Below, in pieces: positions 42,603 through 55,356 of a stretch of 64,000 nucleotides of DNA. Each line of letters begins with the position of its first letter. Positions within the stretch are counted from its first letter, which is position 1. Position numbers and translations under genes: made by a program. The stretch is from Heterobasidion occidentale (Eukaryota > Basidiomycota > Agaricomycetes > Russulales > Bondarzewiaceae): positions 620,001-684,000 of the forward strand of contig JBCAQO010000007.1 of assembly GCA_039111635.1 (NCBI GenBank). Reading direction: 5' to 3'. The notes under the pieces are model-generated. The model did not search any database, had not been told where the DNA came from, and saw nothing but the letters and a program-made list of their open reading frames with translations.

Positions 42603-45600
42603 TCACCACTCGGGAAGTTCGTTGACCCAAACAATGTCTGGGATCTTGTTCAGTATCTGGTCGGTGAGATCCCTCCGGGTGACAATAGTGTCGTCGAACG
42701 CCACCTTGGGGTCCCACGGCGCGTTGGGATCTGAATTTTCATGATCGATCCAATAGTCGAGTTCGATGGCGAATGACAATTTCGCCTTCTGTCCGTCGCT
42801 GTCGTCTTTACCCGGATTGTAAAGGGCGATGTAGTTCTGAACTTGGTTACGCAGATACGGGACCATACCAGCCACAATGCTGTGAACCTACGCCACAACT
42901 ATTAGTAGACTGTTGATGTATTTACCTAAGATAACTTACGAAATTATCGTAAACATGCGGTACGTTCACCTTGCCGGCGTTCGGGTTCGACGCTGAGTAT
43001 GCGTCATACCAAGAGACCCATACTGCTCTGATGCAGGCATTGTCTCGTTGGAAGTATTTCTTGACCTGTGACACAGCCTACTACGTGAGAAACGCGCCTT
43101 ACAAATAAAAAAGGGACGCCTGCTTGCCGAAAAGTTATTCATATACGAAGCAACGCCGGCAGCGGCACGTAGTCGTGCGATTTGTTTAGTGGGGCACCAG
43201 GTGTTCCATTTCTTCGGGTCTACAAGCTGTATGGGTTGGCTGTTTTTGTCAAGCAGTTCGTTCTCCGTCTTGGCCATTGCATAGTTCTTGAATACATTTG
43301 CTTGTTGTTCCAAAAGAACCATGCGATCGGCGCCTTGCCTGCCGCCTAGAAAGCGTAGAACAGTAAAAAAGCGCAGCCCAAGGAGTATGTGAAATTGCTT
43401 GCCTGGATAACAGTTTTGTACCTGTTCAAACACAGAGAGCTTACCGTAATAAGCTGGCTTTCCTCTCAAGTTCAGATTAACCCATCCACACCAGGACCTA
43501 ATTGTGAAGCTCATGAGAACATGATTGGCTGACTATGTCATACAAGGATTCTACTGACGGTCCGTCTGCTGTTTGCCAAAGGTCCGTGGACAATCGAAGA
43601 AGATCAACGAATAAAGAAGCTACCGAGAAAGTCAGTATGTCAACCCATTGACTAGTATCAATTAATGAACATACCCATGCTCACTTCGTACACATGTTCT
43701 CGCGCAAAGATAGCACCGCCAGTTTCTTGACTGACAATCTTTGGTGGACCAAAGGGGTTATCGGGGTCCTGAAGGTTTGGTGGATACGGATTGTATGTGC
43801 CGAACGTGGGATCAAGTGCCCGGGGTTGTCTAGGTCAAAGAAGGTGACTGGCTGCGTGTTGGCATACCCGGACATATCCATCGAGTATGATGAGCATGTC
43901 CGCAGCGTCGCCTGGCCAGATGCGAGGACCTTGGGCTCGAGGCTGCTGTTGAAGGCGCCCAATCGGGAATGCAGTTCTGAGAGATCATAGTCCGTCTTGT
44001 TGGCAAATAGCTCGTGTCGAGCGAATAGGTCGGCGATTTGTCCTGTAAGAATCCGTCAATATCCAAAAATCTCACGATAAATAACAGTAGCTACCCGTGG
44101 CAGCAACCGCGTCGACATTGTTATCGGAATAACATCGACAGTCTTGCGTCCCGTTAACGATTTCATTGTCTACAGTGGGACACACCAAGTACCCGTCCAA
44201 AAATGGTATAGCTCTCCGCCCTAGAGAACTCGAGTGGTTACTGCTCCCAGCCTGGACTGTCGTGGCATCAAAGACATCGTGGAAGCTCCACGATGTCGAT
44301 GGGGTTTGCAAGCTCTTCATGGCAGGCTCATCCAAGGTCGAAGACCGACGCTCGAGGGCTACATACGCCGGGGTATCAACAGCGTGCCGAGTGTCGAATT
44401 CAACACCTTGACCAGCACGTCCATGAGCTTCGTATAGATAGCGAGGCTCGTCCTGTCCTCGCTTTCGGTCACTACCCGACGCACTACCTTCCTCAACAGA
44501 ATTGAAGCATGTACTGCCGAATAGAAAATCGGCGTTGTAGAAATTATGCCTGTATAAACAAAAGATCAGCAGCTTTATGAGCATGGAAACAAAACCTTGT
44601 ACACGACTGGGTTGGTTCGCCAATACAGGACGGAACCCGTAAGACCGGCGCTGAGGGTGACACCGTAGTGCTATCGCGTACGTCATAAATCTGCTTAACA
44701 GCGACTACTATAATAGACCTACAGGGTTCACGCAGAATTTTAAAGAATTCTAAGCCATGTCAAGGGCAATTAGCGATGCGAGCTGACAGTTGGACTGGCT
44801 TCAACTTACGGATAATGAGACGCTACCCGAGATGCCAACACCAGCGTACATGTCTGCTTCAGCAAACACCTAAACAAATGTCTTTATGAACATGTGTTGG
44901 CCAGAGCAAACTATTCAATATACCTGAGCATCAACAAGGGCGCCACCTAATACGCTGATGCCGAGTTGTAAACTGGGAATCTGAACGCAACAATGTGCAA
45001 TGAGTAAAAGCGAAAAAAATACACCATTTCACAGCTTACAAGATGGGCCTACCAGGAAGAAGAATCAGTAGTCGTTAAGAACAATCCAAAGGAATACTGA
45101 CATCAAGAGAGCCCTCAAGATTGACGTTATGCGCGACCGTGAAATCATAGCCCTGATTGTTGTGCTGTGGGGTCACATCATCGGAGAAAGGCTCCTTTTT
45201 AATATACAATTTTGAGCTCGGTTTCTGCAGTCCAAACATAACAAAGAAATGATACCTCGTCATCGTTGCTGTCCTGCTTCCCGAAAGCATAATTGATCGA
45301 CTGAGACCGAGTGAGTGGGCGTCCCGTCAATCCTAGACGGGATAACTTACTGGAAACTGATATCCTATGGTCGCTGTGTATTGGCCCGAAAGGCTGAGTT
45401 CTCCAGAGAGCTCGCCGTAAAGATGGAGCGAAGGCCCAAGGCTTAGCAGACCTGGGTTTTGTGAGTAACGATGCGAGCGATAAAGACTGATGCAAACCTG
45501 GATAGTATAGTCCCGGGAAACCAAAAACCGCAAGTTCTTGTCTTTCACTGTTGTAATGAGCCTCCGCATTGCCCTTTATCGTGAAGGAAGCTTGGGCATT

Positions 45601-48600
45601 CGCTCCGGCATCAAAAAACACATAAGCTTCTTGAATTTCAAGGGGGACGATAGATGCCTCTAGGTAGTACCCAAATGAGCTCGTGACTGTCACACTGCCA
45701 GTGACGCTGATGTCGAGACTAGAAGAGAAGTGAGGGCATTGCTGTTCTGCATGGTAGATCGTATAAGTGTCGGACCACTGGGAGATGATATTAATTGATA
45801 TTTAGCCATGAATATTAGAAAATGTCGAGGCATACATGATAATTGCGATCGATGCTATTTCTCCTCCTGACGGTGGTAAGCTTGGCGAGCCACTTGTCAA
45901 ACGGCCCAAACCACCGCTTCTCGTATTCCATAGGCTGGTGGAAATCACGCTTTCGTCGTGTGCTTGTTGTACCTTTATCGGGAGGACTGTGGATCATCTC
46001 GTTCCTAAAATAACCTCTATCGATTAAACGAGACTTACCAGTAGCCTGGAATGTCCGTCTATAGAAAGATATCAGCGGAACGAAAGCAACTGGTTGTCTG
46101 AACTTACTATGTCTGCCCGCATTCTGTCCAAACATGTAAATGCATATTCAAATAAAGCGAATCGGCATTACGCACAGGACAGGTCCATTGGACTCAGGAA
46201 TCGATGTGAAATCATAGTCAAATGCAAGTAGATACACCTTTTCGGACGGCCCTTTTCTAGTCTTGTGCTCCGCTGATAAAAGATCTTGATCAGGATGCTC
46301 CTCAAGCGAAGTAACGCGAGCATAAGGGCCCAATCCACAGGATGTTGGCAAGCGGATGATAGTGTGCTCGACTTGTCCGATGAAGACATGAGCGCACCCT
46401 GAATCGTCATCATCCATTCCTTTCGTGCAGTAAGCGAGAACCTGTTATCCTCGAGATCGTCATTCGAGAGATATGTTATGTTAGATATATCATCTACGCA
46501 CCTGCTGTGGTTTGTCGCTCTTCTCAGAGCACTGGGTGATGACCCAATCCGACGACACGTCCATCGAGCTTACCGAACCGGCATTTGGAGATGAGATGAA
46601 TACCTCTCCAAATGGAGAATCATTCTCTTTTCCATCATCGCCTATGCCACTAGATCCAGAGCCCGTGAAGGACGTATCGGAGGTCCCGGTCGTGTCATCG
46701 AAGTCTACAGTAAATGTAGCAGGTTGATGCACGTCGAACCCGTTACCAGTGGCAGGAAGCACCCACTCCACTGGTACAGGTAAGAATCCCGCGTCTGAGA
46801 AGAATCAATTATTGAAATAAAGGCGCTATTAGACTTTCAGAGAGTACTCACTCAGCGGGGGATCGCAGCAATAATATCGTTTGTTCTTATTGACACATGG
46901 CGAGCTGGCATCTCCTTGCATATCGCTGACTAGACGGACAATAAACACGGATCTAGTGGCGCTTCGTGAAAGGAGCTCTCACAGATTGCAACTTGGCCAG
47001 CTTTGCACGCTGCATTAAGGCAGTTCGGCGGATCCCCAACCCATTCACAATTCGTATAGCCCGCTACAGACGAAGGTAAGCCGGAAGATCAATCGAGGAG
47101 AGCAAATACCAACAGTCACAGCAAACTGCCTTTGTATTTGAATGACAAATTTCAGGACAAACGGGGGGTTTCTTAGAGGATCCTCGGGGTTGAGATTCGC
47201 ATGACAGGCTGTTATCTGCACTGCCCTGCTTGACATGAGTCTGCACCACAAATGGCGAGGCGCATCCATCTGAGTTGCATGCTAGGGGGGAAAATACGGT
47301 GCACATCCATGAGTGACAAACACAACAATAAACTGCAATGTACGCACAACCGCCGAAACATGCCCCGGGTTGCGGGTCTCCTGACTGGCGGCAAAATGCC
47401 TTGGATCCCTGAATACAGGTCGGATATCTACCATGTCCGGTTTCATCGAGCGCCATTATGATCTCGCCCACATTGCAATGTCCATGACAGCTCGTGCCTC
47501 CCCCGCCGCGCCACACACACTTCTGGGGCTCGTCACCCTTTGGGCAGCAGAGACGCGCTGGATGCTTATGATGGCATGATTTGACTGAGTTCGGAATTCG
47601 CGTGAGGGTAGTTAGAGAATCATAGCCTGAGGGACAGCCTTGTCCACATCCTGTAACCAACCGGCAATAGTTGACATGAAATGACTTATATGGAGTCGAG
47701 AAGACAGCAAGGGCTCACCAGTGATTTGGCACATATTTCCCGTCTCAGTAGCCGATGGGTCGTTTATGGTGACATCGTTGTATAAGCCTTGGAGCGCAGT
47801 GTAGCCAGAGTCGTCTTGATCGACGGCCCAAACCATAGTACCTGACCAGTGGGCATAAGGACAAAGCTGGCTGAAACGATTCACCAGACGAACCTCCGAG
47901 GCAGATGCTATTAGCATAAGCCAACTTCATCTGGAGAGTCTGTGCGTCATCATACTACCAAAGAAACACGATCATTAAACGTAGTTCCGAGGACAGTCAG
48001 CACAGATAACGAACCGAAACCCACTGATCACCATTCCAAGTGATGTACTTTACAGCAGCCTCATTATCGAAAGTTTCTATCAGATCGCTCGTGTCTGAAA
48101 GGAGCTTCTGGATTTCGGAGTACATCAAGATACCAGACTTGAGCGAGCATTCACCAGGGTCGGCACCGCCAATGAAGGTACACCCAGGAGCACTGCATGA
48201 CTAAACATATGCTATGAGTGTTAGGATGAAGACGATCCCGACGGTGCTCACCGGATCGGTGAGCTGGAAGGAACGCCCGTAGAAGCCAATGCCCATGACG
48301 ATTTGTGATGGATCGACTCCCACATTCCGAAAGAGCTGCATTGTCTGCTTGATTTCGGTGAGGTTTGTGTGCGCCTCGACGATTGGACCGACAAAATTAT
48401 CTTTGCGATCCCATATGCCGTGCAGGTCATATGTCATAACGTTAACCTGTTGTGATGTTGAGCAATGATGGGAGGAAACGAAGGACGACAAACGTACCCA
48501 ATCCGCTGACTTTAAAAGTGCAGGCAAATCAAAATGCTGCAGATACCAGTAGCTTGACGGTGCAGTGAACGTGAGGCCATAACCACGACCAGCGAGAGCG

Positions 48601-49917
48601 CTCTTCAGTTGCGACATGAAAATCGGGTAATTTGTCTTGTCTGCTGGAACTCCTCCACGGTCGGCAGCGACCGGATACTCCCTAACCCGAACGAGACAAT
48701 TAATTTCAGGTGTTGACTAGGTTGCTGAATGGTGATTTACCAATCTATATCGAGACCATCAAAGGAATAGGCCTGCATAACACTGAGAGCATTGACGATG
48801 AACTTGTTCGTGTTCGCCTCACTCGCCACAAGGTCACTAAATATGTGTTGCGTCGGCTGGAAGACAGTGAGACGACATTGTAGAGCTAGGTAGGAGCCAC
48901 TGATGGCGCAACATACCGGGTCGTTGAAGGTCCATCCTCCAATTGACAAGAAGACCTTCAGCGCTGGATTTCTCTGCTTGAGAGCGGTGGTCCGCTGCCA
49001 GAGAAGATTATCATCCACGGACATTTCCCGTATCAGAAAGTCCTCTGAAATGAGTGCAAATTCGAAATTGACTGTTTCGTTTGAAGGTCATCCAAACTGC
49101 TACTGATTGCGAAAATGTGAACTGACTGTGTGTGAAGGTCTCCGCCGAGATGGATTCTGGAGGATACATGTCACATGCACGGCTGTCGCTTGACATTGCC
49201 CAACCCTAGCTATCGTAGGTCAAGTCTGATTGATGTACATCAAGTCGAGGACCGACCTCGTAATAACCAATGCGACGATGCAAAGCTGTCTGCTGATTAT
49301 CACCGCATGACTCTTCACCAGGAGGATTGCAATTTGATCGACAGCCGGATTCGCAGAATTCTAGAGGACATTCGTGTGCATGAGTGTCGAAGAGAAAGTA
49401 TGGCCATTGCGAAGGTAGTCATACCAGAAGTTGTACCACAAAACCCGAACTAGAGTTCGGTAGATGCACGTGAGAAACAAGAGTAGAGGGAATTCAACGC
49501 AACGACAGACCTGACTGCAGCAGACATTGAGCGGGCAGGTGCGATTTCCGGGTGCGGCGTCAGGTCCACATTCTGCCAGTGCGTCACAGTGAGACGAGCA
49601 TGGTCCACCAGATGCAAGTGGAGTGCAGAAATCTGGACCAAACCTAGAACAGTCAAGAAAGTGAAAATCGGTCGTGCATATCAAGGGGCGAGACGTACCC
49701 GCAAAATCCAGAGACGGAGTTGCAACACGCGCCATTGGAGCACGGAATCGTTGCGGTGCAGCTTCCTATAGGAAGTAACGTACTATTGTCGGTCTGTGCT
49801 AATACAAAGCACACGCTTGAGACTACAACGGCGGGAGTGGGTGCAGGTGAATTCGATGCATCAAGCAAGAAAGCGTCTCAACTTACCGAGAATGATCAAT
49901 GCAGTGGATGACCACAT
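42603..49917 (-). CDS. Killer-toxin-like (subgroup C) GH18 chitinase, many exons
   Basis: The start is ATG 49917: exon 1 is 31 nt, followed by a GTAAGT intron to 49822. The first 20 residues form a signal peptide, so the product is secreted. In order: a hevein-type chitin-binding domain (CSNGACCNSVSGFCG); a second Cys-rich module (CPLNVCCS, FGFCGTT); GH18 with FLSIGGWTF and the catalytic DGLDIDWEYP (split by an intron, the acid being the Glu); substrate-side motifs VMTYDLHGIW and MVWAVDQDD; a Cys-rich stretch of repeated CC and GC motifs (47.7-46.9 kb); then a very long C-terminal region (46.8-42.6 kb) of beta-rich and alpha-helical segments with no family I can name. About two dozen introns of 50-70 nt are visible. 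Total length is well over 1500 residues. Subgroup C chitinases resemble the chitinase subunit of yeast killer toxins and are linked to attack on other fungi or to wall remodelling. The exact exon set is not resolved. Confidence 0.85.
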
Positions 49918-51383
49918 TTCATCATAGAGAGGTAGGGGGAGATTCAGTCAGAAGTAACTGAGTGAGGAAGAATGGCAAAGCTGCCTGGATCAAGAGATAT
50001 TTGTCCGTTTATACTGCAGCGACAAATTCAGGTTTGGCTAGGCACGATAAAGTACGATGGCTTGCCTGACTACCGCTGGCGTCCGCGCAGTGATGATGTC
50101 TCCGAACGGAGGATCATATGGAAGCAATGGAAGATTCAGAAGTGGCGCGCGCGGCGAACTTGATCATGTTCTATGTACATACTGGGTGGTCGACTTTCCG
50201 CAGGGGTTTAGAGCGAAGATTCTTCCTGGCCGCCTCGTCGGCATGGCTCCGGGCCTCCGGCCGTTGTCGTGATTTCAGACCCCAGAAGACTGGACAAGTG
50301 AGAGCACAAGGTCAACTCGAATCGATCCGCCAGTGCATTTGCTCGGATCGGGAACGAGATCATCATCCTCGAGGGGATCCGCTTGCACATTGCTTGCACA
50401 GCCAAAACCAGGACTCTGAGAATCATTTGCGACCCCGACCCATACCTGCCCAGCACAAAAACGCGGAATGACGAGGTCACAAGGTCGACAGAATGGGTCT
50501 GGACATGTCTGGACATATCCACGCACAAATTGGCCTACAATCGCGCATCGCACGAGCCCATGCCGGACCATAACGACGAACCTCATTCAAGGGCCTCTAG
50601 ATTACCAACGCTCTCTATAAGCTGCAACGGAAGAGAAAAAAGAAGGGATTCAACTCGACGGCCCTGCGCCTTGTATCGAAGCGAGTCGAGCACCGCATGT
50701 GCGGTGTGCAACTTGATCGACATGCTCCGCTCAAAATCTGCCCAGCTCCGCTCCTTTCGGCATCTCGACTCCAACATTGCCACGATGATTTGACCCCCTA
50801 AAACAACAAATCAAGCCCGCCAAGTTCGACCACAACCTTCTGAATAGCACACAGAATAGAAAACAGCATCTTGTGCTGCGAACTCACCTCGGTAACACCA
50901 GTACAATGTGCAGCTCAATGGGGATTACGAGCGGCGAGAGGATCCACGAGAACCGTCATTCAATATTCATCTGTCTTCGAAACAAAGGCGTCTCTCAAAT
51001 TTCTTTGACATCCACATGCTGTGTCCATCTTCTGCCACTCCGGATCTTTCCCTATGTCGGGGGAACGTAGCGCTCTTGGCTCAGCTGAAAGGTGCGACTT
51101 ACATGTTTACATTCACTTCTCCCATTGTTCGGCGGGGAATGCTCTATCGCGTATGGACCATTTCCATACTCGCCAGTGCTTTTGCCAATTTCAATTCGCC
51201 ATCAGCGCTTCGATCGACTTTGACGTTCCACCTCCGATTTTTTGATGTCGGAACTTTCTCAATGACTGTCCCCCAACTTTGTGTATGCACTCGATGGAAC
51301 AGGGGTCCGAAGGGGTCCTTGCCTACCTCAAATAGGTTCCAAAGGCGTCTTTGCTGATCAGCAACCGTCCCACCTTCTTCAGG
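49918..51383. other. Divergent promoter region between chitinase and LysM gene
   Basis: 1.47 kb without a supported gene. The two flanking genes are transcribed away from it, so shared regulation is plausible but not shown. Confidence 0.55.
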
Positions 51384-52782
51384 ATGCCAAAGAGCAAGTT
51401 TGCGGTCAACGTGTTCTTGACTTTGGTCCTACTCGTCTCTAGTGCTCACGGGCGATCTAGCTTTCAGCAAAAGATCAAACAGCATGCTGATGCGCACAAC
51501 GCTGCTTTTCATGCTGACTTACTAAAACAATTGGCAGATATCCGCTCGAATTCAGCATCTGCGACCATCAATTCTCCCTTTTCTCATGAGACGAACAATG
51601 ACAATAATTCTTCTTTTCACCTCTTGGAGCCAGTCGACCTTGCATCTCCTGTGACCTTTGCAACCAACTCGACAGACAGCTTCTAAATCTATACAGATGA
51701 TTTTCTTCCTACACTCCCTGCACCATCGGGCGAATGTGCATCTGCTCTGACTGCGACAATACCTTGCAACTCCACAATCCCACTTATGGCGTACGTCCTG
51801 TCGTATTCTACTCATCCTCTAGCTTTCACCCTGTTCGCTTACACAGATCATCCACAGTATCAGCCCTTACATGTTTATGGACGACTTATCGACAGTCTGC
51901 ACCATGGACTGCACCATAGGGCTTGATTCATATCGTGTGGGCGTCGTCTCGGCATGTAGCGGTTATGCAATCAGCGGCTCTGGAAATACCTCGTACGCGC
52001 CGACACTCGCAGTTGACTACATCAGAGGGTCGTACAATGTTCAATGCTTGCAGGATCCAGATACGGGGGATCTCTGTGGGCCCATGATTCTGTCCTTCAA
52101 CGCAACCGGGGGTCTTCTTTCACTCCCTACCAATGAGCTGTGCTCGTACTGTATGCTGCAAACTCTCAATATCACATTATCGAATCCCACCACCTTCTCC
52201 GCCCCGGTTGCCGATCTCTTGTCGTCCGCCATTGATATGTGTGGGCCGTAGGTATCTTTGATTACTTTGCTTAATCTCGATCTGACAACGGTCGCTCCCA
52301 GGCAATATGACAAATACAACGTCTCTACCACTCCAGGAAACCAGGTCGTCTTTGATCCAGGCGCTCCTTCTTTTGGTGCAAACTTAACCACAGGACCCAC
52401 TGTTGACTGTGCTCTCACTGGACGTAATATCACAATCGATGGTACAACCACATGTGCTGATATTGCAGTACAGTACAACGTGAGCGAATACGATGTCTTA
52501 TCTTGCAACCCAGCCCTCTCCGTCGACTGTAATATCACGGCTGGCATGGCCCTCTGCATTCCACAGGGATGCACCACGTACACGATCGCGACAAATGACA
52601 CGTGCGACACTGTGTCCGCGATGGCTGGCGGTATCACTGGTCACAACATCACAAGCGCGCAGCTGCAGTCGTTTAATCCGGATATGGGCACGTACTGCCA
52701 GCTGATGGCCCTCCGGGTTGGGAAGAGTATCTGCCTATCGCCGAATGGAGGATGGCCAAACGTCGGTGCTGCGTTGGACTAG
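51384..52782 (+). pseudogene. Secreted protein with two LysM domains, in-frame stop
   Basis: The exons are 51384-51790, 51858-52247 and 52302-52782 (introns 67 and 54 nt, phases consistent), giving 426 codons including the terminator. The N-terminus is a signal peptide (FLTLVLLVSSAHG). The middle is Cys-containing and N-glycosylation-rich. Two LysM modules follow (around YNVSEYDVLSCNPAL and GHNITSAQLQSFNPDM), each closed by cysteines. LysM proteins bind chitin oligomers, protect the hyphal wall or hide chitin fragments. LysM genes are known neighbours of subgroup C chitinases in other fungi. An in-frame TAA at 51684-51686 (CAA to TAA would explain it) breaks exon 1. The splice sites I can see do not bypass it in frame. 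Confidence 0.75.
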
Positions 52783-52977
52783 CCAAAGATGAAGACGCAG
52801 TGGTGATGGTGTGTGGTGCGCTGGCGCTACAGGCTGTCTACTACGCTGACCTTAACCCTGTGGCTTCTCTCGATGCTCCGGTCTCTGCCTCCGTCTCTGC
52901 CCTTCGTCTCCGTCTCTCCGTCTTCCCTTCCTGTTCTCTGTCTCCACCTCTCCTCCCTTGGTATGGAGTTCCACTAC

Positions 52978-54208
52978 TCCATGTGCCCCCCGCCTTCTAA
53001 ATGCGACGTCCTCGTCGTCTGCTCGTGAAGAACGCGTCCCGATCGCAGGGTTTGTCTGGTGTTGGGTGGTGTTTCGTCCTCGTTCTCTGTTTCTTCCGGT
53101 TCGTCATCGCTTTCGCTGTCGGGGTCGTCTTGTCTGTCCGGGTCGTCTTTGTCTGGGGGTTCGTCGGCCGGGTCGTCTTCGTCCAGTTCTGTGTTTCCGG
53201 TGGTTTTGTGAGGTAGGATGGGGTCGTCGGTGTTCTCTTCTTCAGGGTGGTCTTGTTTGTACTGTAGTAATGTTATCTGGTCGAGTGACAGTTTGGTGCC
53301 AATGCGTGGTGTGAATCTTCGGAGTCGTCGTGAGCTGAATTTCCCGGGAAGGAGGTTGCCGTTGAGGTCTTCGAGGGTGTAGGAGTTGAGGATTCGGCTG
53401 CGGACCCGTCGTGGTGGGGACCATTTTGGAAGTAATTTGCTGGCTGTGGACATTGTGAAATCTAGGGCGTTTTTGTAGATCTGAACAAGATCGAGTCGCG
53501 CAAAGATAACTTCACCTGGAGTGGTTGCGGTTACGCGTCTGTCGAACACCGCTTTTCTTTTTTGTGCGTGGCCGACAGTGAGCGCGTATCCGTCTAGGCG
53601 CTGCTGTTCCGTGTAGGCTAGTTGTCGTTCTATTTCGCCGACAGTTGGCGGGGTTTCAGTGGCATCCGAGGGTGTTTTGGGGCTGTTGATGATCAAGCCT
53701 AGTGCGAGTTCGTTGGGGGTGTGGTGCAGGGCTGGGAGGATGCGATTATTGAGCCATTCAATGACTTGATCGAAGTATCTTGGCCAGGATTTTGGTATGT
53801 CTTCGGGTTTGACATCGATGTACTCGTCTTCGCCCAGTTCAGGGCTGCACAAACGTTTGAGGCGTCCTAGTAGTATCTTGTTTGTACCTTCAACGAGGCC
53901 ATTGATCCACGCGGAGTATGCTGCTATGACTTCATGTTTGATGCCTCGTTCTTTGCAGAATGCTGTGACCTCGCTGTTTTTGAAGTGGGAGCCGCCATCA
54001 GTCATGAATGTATCGGGTTTGGTCCAGCCTGTTGTGATTGTCGTGAGTCCTGATACTGTGGTTTTTGCCGTTCCGTGTGTTTTGTATTTGAATCCCCAGA
54101 TGCGTTGTGAGTATGTGTCGAGGTATAGGCCTACTGTATGGAATCCGTTGGTGCCTTTCGGCAGGGAGAGGTAATCTGCAACGAGTAACTCGAAGGGGTG
54201 ACGGCGGG
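52978..54208 (-). mobile_element. 3' end of Ty3/Gypsy element D (integrase part), truncated by element C
   Basis: About 410 codons remain of an integrase: the first Asp in VADYLSLPKG, the second in TFMTDGGSHF, the Glu in GLVEGTNKI, then a C-terminal barrel-like region and an acidic Asp/Glu/Pro tail. It is distinct from families A-C. The 5' side is cut at 54208 by the LTR of element C. The 3' side ends in a purine tract (GGCGGGGGGCAC on the minus strand) next to a likely short LTR starting TGGAGTAGTGG, which extends towards the LysM gene stop. Confidence 0.75.
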
Positions 54209-54872
54209 TGTTATGACTTGACTGATCGGGGCCCGTCGGGGCTGGTCTATCCGATGGTTCAAGCATCACATGCTAGGCGGCTCCACCATGGAGCGTACAT
54301 CAAGGTATTTGGATGTCCTTATGGTCCGGCTAAACCGATGGTTCCTCAAGACATCGGTATAGGATATATGGGAAGGGTCAATGATACAGCGGATTAATAA
54401 GATAGGCATTCACATGCCATGGGCTTAGGGCTTATGGGTAAGCACCTCGTCGCACTAGGATGGATAGGTGCGACTGGAGAAGTACAAGAGTAGGCGCCGG
54501 CTGAGAAAGACGGCGACCACAGCTCTCCTGGGATGGGTACCCGGAGAAGCACACGGACTCTTACCCTAGACCCTATACAGTATATAAGGCCCATAGAATA
54601 GGCTGAGGATCTTCAGTCTATTCTCCTTGTTCTTACACAGTCTTCCTACTGTGTACCTTGTTCCATAGCAGTCTTCCTACTGCTATCCTTCGTTTGTTCG
54701 TATCTTCTTATACGAACACTTCGTTCCCTACCGTCTTCCAACGGTAGAATAATCATTAAAACTTCCTGTATCACAGCCTGATACAGTTGAGACCATCCCT
54801 ACCACTCAGTCCATCGTGCGACCTAGGGAAGAACTTGTTACTCTTGGGTTATTGAACGAGCAGTTCATAACA
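54209..54872 (+). repeat. 5' LTR of element C
   Basis: 664 bp, TGTTATGACTTG..TTCATAACA. TATATAA lies at 54581-54587 and the predicted RNA start AGTCTATTCT at 54615. Five hairpins follow in R-U5 (54635-54786). Confidence 0.92.
54635..54786 (+). repeat. Five consecutive perfect hairpins in R-U5 of element C
   Basis: The stems are 54635-54654 (7 bp), 54665-54686 (8 bp), 54695-54718 (9 bp), 54728-54747 (7 bp) and 54766-54786 (8 bp). The first four have the loop CTTCCT, CTTCCT, CTTCTT and CTTCCA and are spaced 30, 30 and 33 bp apart, with a similar CCTTGTTC-like spacer before most of them. The stem sequences differ from one another but remain perfectly paired. Confidence 0.9.
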
Positions 54873-54874
54873 CT

Positions 54875-54884
54875 AGAATAGACT
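54875..54884 (+). promoter_or_regulatory. Primer-binding site, element C (self-priming type)
   Basis: CT then AGAATAGACT directly follows the LTR. It is the exact complement of AGTCTATTCT at 54615-54624, 34 nt after the TATA box. Confidence 0.75.
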
Positions 54885-55356
54885 CGCTTTTGCCCCTACC
54901 TTGCACCACACTTTGCTTGCTGCCACACTCTCTCTCACAACCCTCATCGGTGGCATAGACCCCCACCGGAGAGTGTTACTTCACACCCTGGAGCAAGACC
55001 TAGGCCTAGGATACCCACCAGGCACTAGACGAACCCACAACCAACTCCGACAGGATAATCGTCCTATCCATCAAAGGGGAAACCATTGGTATTACTCAGA
55101 CACCAATCGATTAGCCCCTCCAAACTTTGATAACTGCTCATACCGAGAAGGACGATATTTCTTCACAAGAGAAGACGGAACAGAAGCTGAGTGGGCTTGG
55201 GACGAAACAGCAGAAGACTGGGTAGAGCCACCCCAGTATAGGAACCCCGAACCGGAAATCCCGGACACCTCGGAGGAAGAAGAAGGAACATCCGAGTCCG
55301 AATCCTCGGATATTCAAACACCGATCAATACCCGAGCCATCGAAAGAAATAACAGT

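Larger units (their letters stand above)
54615..55356 (+). other. AUG-free leader of element C
   Basis: No ATG occurs on the sense strand for 742 nt from the predicted RNA start to the gag ATG at 55357, while about 12 occur on the antisense strand by hand count. The gag frame is open from 54901 through this region (about 150 codons, ending in an acidic Glu/Ser stretch), so an N-terminally extended Gag from a non-AUG start is possible. Confidence 0.75.
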
